From Kiloniellales bacterium (GTDB lineage Bacteria; Pseudomonadota; Alphaproteobacteria; Kiloniellales; JAKSBE01): a DNA stretch of 6,425 nt. Each line of letters opens with the position of its first letter. Positions within the stretch are counted from its first letter, which is position 1. The translations under genes were made by a program, and so were the position numbers. The notes beneath the pieces are model-generated. The model searched no databases and had not been told where the DNA came from. It was given only the letters and a program-made list of their open reading frames with translations. Shown piece by piece: positions 1 through 5,643 of the stretch. Location of the stretch: the NCBI GenBank assembly GCA_030067055.1, contig JASJAL010000359.1:1-6425 (forward strand), given 5' to 3'.

Positions 1-441
1 ATGGCGCTGGAAAAGTATCAGGAGTTCGCGGAAACGCTGGAAGCCATCGACGACGAGGAGATGCGCTTCGAGTACATCCTCGACCTGGCAAAGCGGCATC
101 GCGACGATCCATTCCCTGAGGAGTGGATGACCGAGGCGAACCTGATGCACGGCTGCATGTCGAAGGTTTGGATCGTCGACCGGCAGCAGGATGGCCGACA
201 CCACTTTCGTGGCCATTCGGACGCCGCTATCGTCAAGGGCCTGGTGTCGATGATGACCGAGGCCTTCAGCGGGCTGACCGGCGACGAGCTACAGGCTTTG
301 ACCCTGGACCACATCCGGCGGCTGAACCTGGGCGCCCTGACCATGCAGCGCCAAGTGGGCATGATGGCCATGCTGAAACACCTGCAGAAGCTTGGCCGGC
401 CGGAGGGCTTGGTGGCAGAGCCCAGCTCGGCAGAGGCATAA
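1..441 (+). CDS. sufE: SufE, cysteine desulfurase sulfur acceptor
   Basis: This 146-residue protein matches the SufE family in length and layout. SufE takes persulfide sulfur from the cysteine desulfurase SufS and passes it to the SufBCD scaffold for cytosolic Fe-S cluster assembly. The acceptor cysteine is Cys52 in the motif LMHGCMSKVW (residues 48-57), matching the conserved GC-x-S-x-VW signature of the family. An aromatic and acidic N-terminal helix (FAETLEAIDDEEMRFEYI) and the segment LNLGALTMQRQVGMMAM near residues 109-125 are also typical; family members usually have a similar 'R..G'-type C-terminal helix there. The ATG is the first base of the window, so its ribosome-binding site cannot be seen and a start further upstream cannot be excluded. 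sufT follows after 10 bases, which suggests co-transcription. The last residues (Ala/Ser/Glu-rich) look like a variable tail. Confidence 0.93.
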   Translation: MALEKYQEFAETLEAIDDEEMRFEYILDLAKRHRDDPFPEEWMTEANLMHGCMSKVWIVDRQQDGRHHFRGHSDAAIVKGLVSMMTEAFSGLTGDELQALTLDHIRRLNLGALTMQRQVGMMAMLKHLQKLGRPEGLVAEPSSAEA

Positions 442-451
442 AGAGGGTGTG

Positions 452-847
452 ATGATGTACCCGGGATATTTCGGCGCCGACCCCAGCGAGACCGAAGGAC
501 TCACGGCACGCGCCGGGAGGCCGCTCGACCCGTCGACTACGCCTGTCGCCACCCGCGACGCTGTCATCGATGCCGTCCGCGAGGTTTATGACCCTGAGAT
601 CCCGGTGAACATTTACGAACTTGGCCTGATCTACGATCTGAAGGTCGAGGCCGATGGCAGCGTCCTGGTCACCATGACCCTGACCGCCCCGGCCTGCCCG
701 GTGGCCGGCGAGATGCCCCAGCAGGTCGCCGACGCCATTGCCGGGGTCGAGGGCGTCGGCGAGGTCCAGGTGACCCTGACCTGGGAGCCGGCCTGGACTA
801 AGGAGCGGATGTCGGAGGACGCCCGCCTGGCCCTGGGCTTCTTCTGA
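452..847 (+). CDS. sufT: SufT-like DUF59/MIP18 Fe-S assembly protein
   Basis: This 131-residue protein belongs to the MIP18/DUF59 family, which helps mature Fe-S proteins and in SUF operons is called SufT. The domain covers about residues 35-115: an opening helix, then VYDPEIPVNIYELGLIYDL (45-63), the most conserved stretch of the family, then TLTAPACPVAGEMP (76-89) with the conserved Cys82, and LTWEPAWTKERMSEDAR (109-125), the typical C-terminal signature. The first 33 residues are a variable, Pro/Thr-rich lead. Two adjacent ATG codons at 452 and 455 are both possible starts. The purine-rich AGAGGG at 442-447 lies 4 bases from the first and 7 from the second, so 455 is a real alternative. 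A longer upstream extension in the same frame (from 392) overlaps sufE and looks non-coding. The position between sufE and sufA fits the SUF operon of alphaproteobacteria. The exact biochemical role of SufT is less settled than that of SufE or SufA. Confidence 0.9.
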   Translation: MMYPGYFGADPSETEGLTARAGRPLDPSTTPVATRDAVIDAVREVYDPEIPVNIYELGLIYDLKVEADGSVLVTMTLTAPACPVAGEMPQQVADAIAGVEGVGEVQVTLTWEPAWTKERMSEDARLALGFF

Positions 848-878
848 CCCCATATGAGCATCAGCGAGTAAGAGATTG

Positions 879-1223
879 ATGGAACCCATGTCCAAGTCGA
901 TGATCACGCTGACCGAGGCGGCCGCCGAGCGCGTCCGCGCGCTCATCTCGCGTTCGGAGAGTCCCGTGCTCGGGCTCCGGGTCGGGGTCAAGACCCGTGG
1001 CTGCTCGGGTCTCAGCTACTTCGTCGAATACGCCGAGGAGCAGAAGAAGTTTGAGGACGTGGTCGAAGACAAGGGCGTCAAGATCTTCATCGACCCGACT
1101 GCCGTGATGTTCCTGATCGGTACGGAAATGGACTATGTCGAGGACAAGATCCAGTCGGGTTTCGTCTTCAAGAATCCCAATGAAAAAAACCGCTGCGGCT
1201 GTGGCGAGAGCTTCAGCGTTTGA
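879..1223 (+). CDS. sufA: SufA/IscA-type A-type Fe-S carrier
   Basis: This 114-residue protein is an A-type (HesB/IscA/SufA) carrier, which binds an Fe-S cluster (or iron) and hands it to apo-proteins. The three invariant cysteines are present: Cys42 in KTRGCSGLSY and Cys106/Cys108 in the C-terminal CGCGESF motif. The N-terminal part (ITLTEAAAERVRALI) and the strand VLGLRVGVK are typical. Adjacency to sufE and sufT favours the name SufA over IscA or ErpA, but sequence alone does not separate them well. Start choice is uncertain. A TTG at 876 and ATGs at 879 and 888 are in frame. AAGAGA at 870-875 sits only 3 bases before 879, while 888 (protein MSKSMITLTE) has a weak GGA four bases upstream; many homologues begin close to the latter. 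The gap to sufT is 31 bases with no promoter-like sequence, consistent with one operon. Confidence 0.9.
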   Translation: MEPMSKSMITLTEAAAERVRALISRSESPVLGLRVGVKTRGCSGLSYFVEYAEEQKKFEDVVEDKGVKIFIDPTAVMFLIGTEMDYVEDKIQSGFVFKNPNEKNRCGCGESFSV

Positions 1224-1311
1224 CCGCGCATGCGAGGCATTGAGCGCGCTAGGGACTTCGATGCTGCTGGTCGTCGAAGCGCCGGTTCCGCGCCGTCTGG
1301 CAAGGCTGCGC

Positions 1312-1316
1312 AGGGG
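1312..1316 (+). promoter_or_regulatory. Ribosome-binding site deciding the reductase start
   Basis: AGGGG lies 9 bases before the GTG at 1326. No purine-rich element precedes the competing ATG at 1230. Together with the jump in third-position G/C at 1326, this supports GTG 1326 as the real start of the flavin reductase. Confidence 0.5.
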
Positions 1317-1325
1317 TTCCCGGGC

Positions 1326-2078
1326 GTGACGGAGGGCACCGGCCTGCCCCGCCAGCGCCTGGTGGCGCGGGTCGCGGAAATGACCCGGCTCGCCGGCGAC
1401 ATCACCCTCCTGCGGTTGGACCCCGGCACCGCCGGCCCTTTCCGCTTCCGCGCCGGGCAGTACGCTCAACTGACCTTCGGCGAGCTGCCGCCCAGGGACT
1501 ACTCGATCGGGAGCCGCCCGGACGAGGCGTTGCTTGAGTTCCACATACGTGACACCGGCGACGGCGGCTCCAGCAGCTACGTCGCCCAAGAGTTGCGCTT
1601 GGGCGAATCCGTCGGCATCGACGGCCCCTTCGGCCAGGGTTTCCTCCGAGACGCCGACCCGCGGCCAGTCCTCGCCATTGCCGGCGGTGCCGGCCTGGCC
1701 CCGATGAAGTCCATCGTCGAAACCCTGCTCGCCGGCGGTGCCCGCCAGGAGATCCTGCTGTATTTCGGGGCGCGGCGGGAGTCCGATGTCTATCTCGAGG
1801 CACAGCTGAAGGCCCTGGCCCGCGCGCATCGCAACCTCGACGTCCACATCGTCCTTTCTGAGTCCTCGGCGAGCAGCGGCTTCCGCCTGGGCTTGGTGTC
1901 AGACGCGGTCGCCGAGGACCTGGACGACCTGGACCGCTTCACGGCCTATGTCGCCGGGCCGCTGCCGATGGTCGAGGCCACCTGCCGCCTGCTCACTCAA
2001 CGCGGTCTGCCTCTCGCTCGGATCTACGCCGACCCCCTCCTCGCCAAGTCCGACGCGCTTACGCAAGGCAGTCGTTAA
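1326..2078 (+). CDS. FAD/NAD(P)-binding ferredoxin reductase-like oxidoreductase
   Basis: From GTG 1326 this is a 250-residue protein of the ferredoxin-NADP reductase superfamily, which moves electrons between NAD(P)H and a partner through FAD. An FAD-binding beta-barrel domain covers about residues 8-107, with the flavin motif RDYSIGSRP (57-65) and GPFGQGF (100-106). The NAD(P) domain follows, with AGGAGLAPMKSIV (119-131), YFGARRESDVYL (146-157) and YVAGPLPMVEA (208-218). The end, RIYADPLL, resembles the C-terminus of oxygenase reductases (usually ADPF). No 2Fe-2S ferredoxin domain is present, so it must donate to, or accept from, a separate protein. An in-frame ATG at 1230 would add 32 residues, but that stretch has clearly lower third-position G/C and no ribosome-binding site. 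It sits 102 bases after sufA. A role in supplying electrons for Fe-S assembly is possible but purely inferred from position. The physiological substrate cannot be read from the sequence. Confidence 0.85.
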   Translation: MTEGTGLPRQRLVARVAEMTRLAGDITLLRLDPGTAGPFRFRAGQYAQLTFGELPPRDYSIGSRPDEALLEFHIRDTGDGGSSSYVAQELRLGESVGIDGPFGQGFLRDADPRPVLAIAGGAGLAPMKSIVETLLAGGARQEILLYFGARRESDVYLEAQLKALARAHRNLDVHIVLSESSASSGFRLGLVSDAVAEDLDDLDRFTAYVAGPLPMVEATCRLLTQRGLPLARIYADPLLAKSDALTQGSR

Positions 2079-2432
2079 GCAGCCTCGTCTTCGGCGGCCC
2101 GAGCGGGCCGGACCTTCCCCTATCGCATTTCTTTCCTCGCCCGGCCAAAGCGTTGCGCCGCGGCCGCATGGGCCGTATGGCGGCGACGCGCCGGCAGGCT
2201 CGCACGGGATCTCCGGCAATGGGACACCTGCCGAGGCGCCCCAAAACCAGGTAATGATCGATTAACCTTAATAGAAAATAACTAAATAATAAATGATCCT
2301 TAAAAATAAATCCATTTAATATTCTATACAGTTTTTGCCTACTCTTGCTGTTTAGATACATCCTTAAGTGGTTTTTAACTTTTCTAATTAAGTATTCTCC
2401 TTCCATTACGTTCGTCAGAGGGAAGAGGCAAG
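2079..2432 (+). other. Intergenic region with AT-rich promoter island
   Basis: I see no convincing gene in these 354 bases. The first part (2079-2245) has the G+C-rich composition of the surroundings. It includes a possible hairpin around 2156-2185 (CGCCGC paired with GCGGCG, with an inner CGGCC/GGCCG stem), but no T-run follows it, so it is not a classical intrinsic terminator. From about 2250 to 2410 the DNA becomes very AT-rich, about 25% G+C over 2251-2400 by hand count. It contains seven TTAA tetranucleotides and two ATGATC hexamers (2254 and 2293). The region separates the SUF/reductase block from the pilus operon and most simply serves as the pilus promoter and leader. ORFs crossing it in either direction have the wrong codon composition and no family features. 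Confidence 0.6.
2364..2379 (+). promoter_or_regulatory. Candidate CtrA-binding box (TTAA-N7-TTAAC)
   Basis: The sequence TTAA-GTGGTTT-TTAAC is an exact match to the CtrA consensus TTAA-N7-TTAAC known from Caulobacter and other alphaproteobacteria, where CtrA activates pilin and other cell-cycle or motility genes. It ends 53 bases before the ATG at 2433. A possible -10-like TATTCT lies at 2393-2398, which would place the box around the -35 region, as in known CtrA-activated promoters. The surrounding DNA is AT-rich with many TTAA copies, so a chance match is more likely than in average DNA of this genome; binding is inferred. Confidence 0.5.
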
Positions 2433-2585
2433 ATGTTGAAGAGCCTTCGGGCTTTCGCCAAGAGCGGGTTCGCCCCGACCGCCGTCGGCGGTCGCTTGGC
2501 CGCCGCGGTTGCGGCGGTCGTGGGTTCGCTTCCGATCCGCTTCGGATCGCTGGCTGAAGAACTCGGCGCGCTCGCCTGGGTGTGA
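2433..2585 (+). CDS. Flp-pilin-like small ORF, diverged or decayed
   Basis: This 50-residue frame begins MLKSLRAFAKSGFAPTAV and continues with a short hydrophobic run (about residues 17-33, rich in Ala and Val). The basic leader MLKSLRAFAKS, a TAV motif, and a hydrophobic stretch in a 50-residue protein just upstream of a CpaA prepilin peptidase all recall type IVb Flp pilins, whose genes usually occupy this position. However, the hallmark Glu-Tyr after TAV/TAI is replaced by Gly-Gly, and the hydrophobic core is short and broken by Pro34 and Arg36, so a working pilin is doubtful. AAGAGG (2423-2428) and AGAGGG (2417-2422) offer ribosome-binding sites 4 and 10 bases before the ATG. About 80% of third codon positions are G/C. 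From residue 15 on, the frame coincides with three strong palindromes. It may be a diverged pilin, a pseudogene, or a leader reading frame; the identity is tentative. Confidence 0.4.
   Translation: MLKSLRAFAKSGFAPTAVGGRLAAAVAAVVGSLPIRFGSLAEELGALAWV
2476..2549 (+). repeat. Cluster of three tight palindromes (hairpins)
   Basis: Three consecutive near-perfect inverted repeats occur in 74 bases. The first is CGACCGCC-GTC-GGCGGTCG at 2476-2494 (8-bp stem, 3-base loop). The second is GGCCGCCGC-GGTT-GCGGCGGTC at 2498-2519 (9 pairs including one G-T, 4-base loop). The third is CGATCCG-CTT-CGGATCG at 2533-2549 (7-bp stem, 3-base loop). They lie inside the small Flp-like frame and upstream of cpaA. 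They could be a palindromic insertion element, an mRNA-stabilising or processing structure, or an attenuator. No T-run follows, so they are not standard intrinsic terminators. The pairings are read directly; the function is unknown. Confidence 0.6.
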
Positions 2586-2632
2586 GTGCCGGAGGGATCG
2601 AGCCGATTCCAGACGTTCTGACTCAACCTGTC

Positions 2633-2657
2633 GGCCGGGGAGTTTAGCTCCCAGGCC
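2633..2657 (+). repeat. Fourth hairpin upstream of cpaA
   Basis: GGCC (2633-2636) and GGGAG (2638-2642) pair with CTCCC (2648-2652) and GGCC (2654-2657) around a 5-base loop TTTAG, with one G/A mismatch at 2637/2653. This gives nine pairs in a compact stem about 65 bases before the cpaA start. It could end or pause transcription between a pilin gene and cpaA, or protect the downstream message, but no T-run follows it. Confidence 0.4.
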
Positions 2658-2722
2658 TTCAACGAAGGAGATTGGGAGCCGCTCATCGTCGCCGAGACGG
2701 TGCAGCCCCGGAGCCAAGGCAG

Positions 2723-3250
2723 ATGTCCATCGCAACGCACATTCCGCAGTTCGCGATACTCGTCTTCGCCGTCCTCGTTATCTGGGCGGCGGTGACGGAC
2801 GTCCGCAGCTTTACCATTCCCAACCGGATCTGCGTTGCCATCGGCCTGCTCTATCCGGCCTACGTCATCGCTGCACCCCAATCCGTTGATTGGGTCGGCG
2901 CGCTGATCGTCGCCGGCGCCACTCTGGCAGTCGGCTTCGTGATGTTCCTGGTCTCCTATCGCGGCAGCCCTCTCATGGGTGCCGGCGATACCAAGCTTCT
3001 TACGGTCTGTGCCTTGTGGGCCGGGCCGAGCAAAGTGCTCGACCTGCTCATCATCATGGCCATGGCCGGCGGCGTCATCGCTGTGTTCACCTGGGTGCGT
3101 CATCGGCCGGCGACCACGGTTTCCGGAATCGGTGCGACCGCCAACGGAGTCATGACGCTCCTGCGGATCCCCTTTCTCAGGCTGCCTTACGGACTGGCGA
3201 TCTGCGCCGGCGCGCTCTACGTGGCGATCAGCCTTTTACTTGGAGTCTAA
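2723..3250 (+). CDS. cpaA: CpaA/TadV prepilin peptidase
   Basis: This 175-residue inner-membrane aspartic protease (peptidase family A24) cleaves the leader of Flp prepilins for Tad pilus assembly. The two catalytic aspartates are visible: Asp26 in the motif TDVRSFTIPN (25-34) and Asp89 in GAGDTKLL (86-93), the family's GxGDxK motif. Several hydrophobic segments are evident, about residues 8-24, 36-51, 58-78, 95-122 and 155-174. The N-terminal methyltransferase-type domain of large PilD peptidases is absent, as normal for the short CpaA/TadV form. The start is ATG 2723, with GGAG at 2710-2713 nine bases upstream. The same frame opens earlier (2672), but that extension is Arg-rich and not membrane-like, so it is excluded. 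It is the first clear gene of the pilus operon; cpaB begins 3 bases after its stop. Confidence 0.93.
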   Translation: MSIATHIPQFAILVFAVLVIWAAVTDVRSFTIPNRICVAIGLLYPAYVIAAPQSVDWVGALIVAGATLAVGFVMFLVSYRGSPLMGAGDTKLLTVCALWAGPSKVLDLLIIMAMAGGVIAVFTWVRHRPATTVSGIGATANGVMTLLRIPFLRLPYGLAICAGALYVAISLLLGV

Positions 3251-3253
3251 GCA

Positions 3254-4216
3254 ATGTCGATGAGGGTCATCGTCCTGGTCGGAGTCGCCGTTCTCCTCGC
3301 GGGTGGCTCAATGCTGATGATGAAGAACATGATGAGCCAGCCGGAGAAGTCTGTCGCGGCACCGGCTCCCAAGCCTTCGCACGAGACCTTCGTTCTCGTC
3401 GCGGCGCGCAACCTGCCGACCGGAACTCTGGTCAACGAGCGCGACCTGCGTTGGCAGGCCTGGCCCGACGAGGCAATGGCCGACAGCTATCTGGTCAAGG
3501 GCGAGTACGACAGCAAGGACCTGCACGGTGGCGTCGTTCGCGATGGCATCGCTGAAGGCCAGCCGATCGCCCGCGTCCGGGTCATCAAGAGCGGCGAACG
3601 GGGCTTCCTCGCTGCCGTCCTGCAGCCCGGGTTTCGCGCCAAGTCGATCAAGATCGGCGCGGCCTCCGGCGTTGCCGGCTTCGTCCACCCGGGCGATCGG
3701 GTCGACATCATCCTGTCTCACACTATCCGGACCCCGGACAAGAAGCGGCGCCGGGCGAGCGAGACGGTCCTGGAGAATGTCCGGATCCTGGCGATCGATC
3801 AACGCACGAACGATCAGGACGGCAAGCCGAAGGTCGGCAAGACCATCACTCTTGAGCTGACACCCAAGCAGGTCGAACTGATGACCGTGGCGCAATCCCT
3901 GGGCAGCCTTTCGCTCAGCCTGCGCAGTCTGGCCGAGGATCAAGAGGAGCTCCGGCAACTGGCCAACGGCGAGCTCAGCCCGGATGAGATGGTCGAGGGC
4001 CCGGCCCGGCCGGCCCGCACCTACACGTGGGAAAACGAGGTCAGCCTGTTGGTCCCCTGGGCCAACTCGGAAGGCCTGACCGTGGCCCGCGGTTCTAAAG
4101 TCAAGCGAGTTTCAAGCAGCGGCAAAGAAGAAGTGCTTAGCACCGGCGATGATTCGTCGGATGGCGACGGGGAAGGCGCTCCCGGTGAAACCCAGTCGGC
4201 GGAGGCGCCCGAATGA
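3254..4216 (+). CDS. cpaB: CpaB/RcpC Flp pilus assembly protein
   Basis: This 320-residue protein matches CpaB/RcpC, a periplasmic inner-membrane-anchored component thought to work with the CpaC secretin. An N-terminal membrane segment spans about residues 4-23 (VIVLVGVAVLLAGGSMLMM). A SAF domain follows (about 45-110, starting FVLVAARNLPTGTLVNERDL). The RcpC-type domain (about 115-275) contains the conserved HPGDRVDI (145-152) and the strand ITLELTPKQVELM (198-210). The C-terminus from about residue 295 is an acidic, Gly/Ser/Glu-rich low-complexity tail. A charged Arg/Lys patch (KKRRR, 163-167) lies in a loop. GGAG at 3242-3245 overlaps the end of cpaA and sits 8 bases from the start, indicating coupled translation. 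The stop overlaps the cpaC start in ATGA at 4213-4216. Confidence 0.92.
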   Translation: MSMRVIVLVGVAVLLAGGSMLMMKNMMSQPEKSVAAPAPKPSHETFVLVAARNLPTGTLVNERDLRWQAWPDEAMADSYLVKGEYDSKDLHGGVVRDGIAEGQPIARVRVIKSGERGFLAAVLQPGFRAKSIKIGAASGVAGFVHPGDRVDIILSHTIRTPDKKRRRASETVLENVRILAIDQRTNDQDGKPKVGKTITLELTPKQVELMTVAQSLGSLSLSLRSLAEDQEELRQLANGELSPDEMVEGPARPARTYTWENEVSLLVPWANSEGLTVARGSKVKRVSSSGKEEVLSTGDDSSDGDGEGAPGETQSAEAPE

Positions 4217-5640
4217 TCACGATCACCAACACCAAAACCAGAGCCTTGCTCGCCGGCCTTGCGGTCTTGGCAGCTGCGCTCTGGTCCGAACCCACGGCCG
4301 CGCAAAGCGAGCGCATGGAGCTGGAACTCGACGAGGGCCAGATCATCCGCCTGCCCCGGCCCGCCCAGAATGTCTTCATCGGCAACCCGAAGGTCGCAGA
4401 TGTCACGGTCATGTCGCCGCGGATCATCTACGTCTTTGGCAAGAAGCCCGGAGGTACGACGTTCTACGCGATCGACGCCAACGAGCGGATCATGGTCAAA
4501 CGGGATATCATCGTTGGCCACAACCTCGGACGTCTCCGCGAAGAGCTCAACCGGATCATGCCCGACGGGCAGATCCAGGTCGCCTCGGTCAACGGCGGCA
4601 TCGTGCTTCGCGGCGAGGTCGAGACCGAACGGCAGTCCGAAGATGCCAAGCTGCTGGCCCAACGCTTCCTCGCGGGAGACAAAGAGAAGGTCGTGAACCG
4701 GATTCGGGTCACCATGCCCAATCAGGTCTCGATCCGGGTCCGCGTCGCCGAGGTCACAAAGAACGTCCTCGAGCAGCTGAGCCTGAGCTGGGAAAATTTC
4801 TACGACGGCAAGTTCCTGCTGGGCGTCGCGACGGGCAATCCGGTCCTTCTCAGCACTGCGGCCGGTTCCGCAGCACTGAGCCCGCCTCTGCCCGGGGACC
4901 AAACCTTCATCACTCGTACCGGTACCGAGGTGGACTCCTATTTCGGCGGTGATCACATCGGCGACTTCGACATCAACGGCGTGATCGACGTCCTCTCCGA
5001 GGACGGCTTGGTGACAATCCTCGCCGAGCCGAACCTGACCGCCGTCTCGGGCGAAACGGCCAGCTTCCTGGCCGGTGGCGAGTTCCCGATTGCTGTCACC
5101 ACCGACGACACGATTACCATCGAGTTCAAGGAGTTCGGTGTCAGCCTGGCCTTCACACCGACGGTGCTCGACGACCGGAGGATCAGCCTCTTGGTCCGCC
5201 CGGAAATCAGCGAGCTGTCGACTGAGGGCGAAGTCACGATCGGAAACTTCGTCGTCCGCGCCCTCTTCGTGCGGCGCGCGGAAACCACTGTCGAGCTGGG
5301 GTCGGGCCAGAGCTTCGCGATCGCGGGCATGCAGTTCCAGAACACGAGCTATGTCCTCGACAAGACACCTGGCCTTGCCGACATCCCGATCCTCGGCGCG
5401 CTCTTCAGCAGCAAGCGCTTCCAGCGGGACGAGACCGAGTTGGCGATCATCGTCACTCCTTACCTCGTCACGCCCAGCAACACGCAGCTGTCGACGCCGA
5501 TGGATCGCTACACCCGCTACCGCCAGCCGGCGAAAGGCAGCGAAGTTGCCGTCCCGGTGGCGCGCAAGACCGTCCCCTTGCGGCCCTCGGTTGGGGTCGC
5601 CGGGCGCCCGGCGAATGCCGCCGGCTTCATCGTGGAGTAA
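4213..5640 (+). CDS. cpaC: CpaC/RcpA outer-membrane secretin
   Basis: This 475-residue secretin forms the outer-membrane channel through which the Flp/Tad pilus passes. A Sec signal peptide covers about residues 1-30 (basic start, hydrophobic 11-24, likely cleavage after PTAA). The pilus-type secretin N-terminal domain follows (about 33-102, with FIGNPKVADVTVMSPRIIYV), then a BON-like domain (about 105-170, IQVASVNGGIVLRGEV), and the secretin core (about 175-420). Core signatures are AEPNLTAVSGETASFLAGGEF (271-291) and PGLADIPILGALFSSKRFQR (386-405), followed by ETELAIIVTPYLV (407-419). The Pro/Arg-rich tail (about 428-475) is variable. Its length is normal for CpaC. A strong GGAGG at 4201-4205 lies 7 bases before the ATG inside the end of cpaB, and the ATGA overlap suggests translational coupling. 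cpaD starts 3 bases after its stop. Confidence 0.95.
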   Translation: MITITNTKTRALLAGLAVLAAALWSEPTAAQSERMELELDEGQIIRLPRPAQNVFIGNPKVADVTVMSPRIIYVFGKKPGGTTFYAIDANERIMVKRDIIVGHNLGRLREELNRIMPDGQIQVASVNGGIVLRGEVETERQSEDAKLLAQRFLAGDKEKVVNRIRVTMPNQVSIRVRVAEVTKNVLEQLSLSWENFYDGKFLLGVATGNPVLLSTAAGSAALSPPLPGDQTFITRTGTEVDSYFGGDHIGDFDINGVIDVLSEDGLVTILAEPNLTAVSGETASFLAGGEFPIAVTTDDTITIEFKEFGVSLAFTPTVLDDRRISLLVRPEISELSTEGEVTIGNFVVRALFVRRAETTVELGSGQSFAIAGMQFQNTSYVLDKTPGLADIPILGALFSSKRFQRDETELAIIVTPYLVTPSNTQLSTPMDRYTRYRQPAKGSEVAVPVARKTVPLRPSVGVAGRPANAAGFIVE

Positions 5641-5643
5641 GCC

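Noticed and set aside
854..871. Five-codon frame ATG...TAA (MSISE) just before sufA
   Set aside because: It is too short to judge, has no clear ribosome-binding site, and is most likely chance.
861..1847. Long minus-strand frame opposite sufA and the reductase
   Set aside because: It is antisense to two clearly assigned genes, has no recognisable domain, and reflects high third-position G/C on the coding strand.
2156..2185. GC-rich inverted repeat after the reductase as a terminator
   Set aside because: The stem is interrupted and no T-run follows, so an intrinsic terminator is not supported.
2168..2254. 28-codon Arg-rich frame beginning MGRMAATRRQ
   Set aside because: No ribosome-binding site and no recognisable feature; its Arg-rich content is what non-coding GC-rich DNA gives.
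2345..2557. Open frame over the AT-rich island with a hydrophobic N-terminus (MLFRYILKWFLTFLIKY)
   Set aside because: It starts with TTG without a ribosome-binding site. The hydrophobic run simply reflects T-rich DNA, and the second half is an Arg-rich shadow of the pilin-like frame.
2619..2657. TGA at 2619-2621 followed by a hairpin at 2633-2657, reminiscent of a bacterial selenocysteine (SECIS) signal
   Set aside because: There is a second upstream TGA in the same frame, no redox-type motif around the codon, and the loop TTTAG lacks the expected G at its start. Ordinary stops in a decayed frame are simpler.
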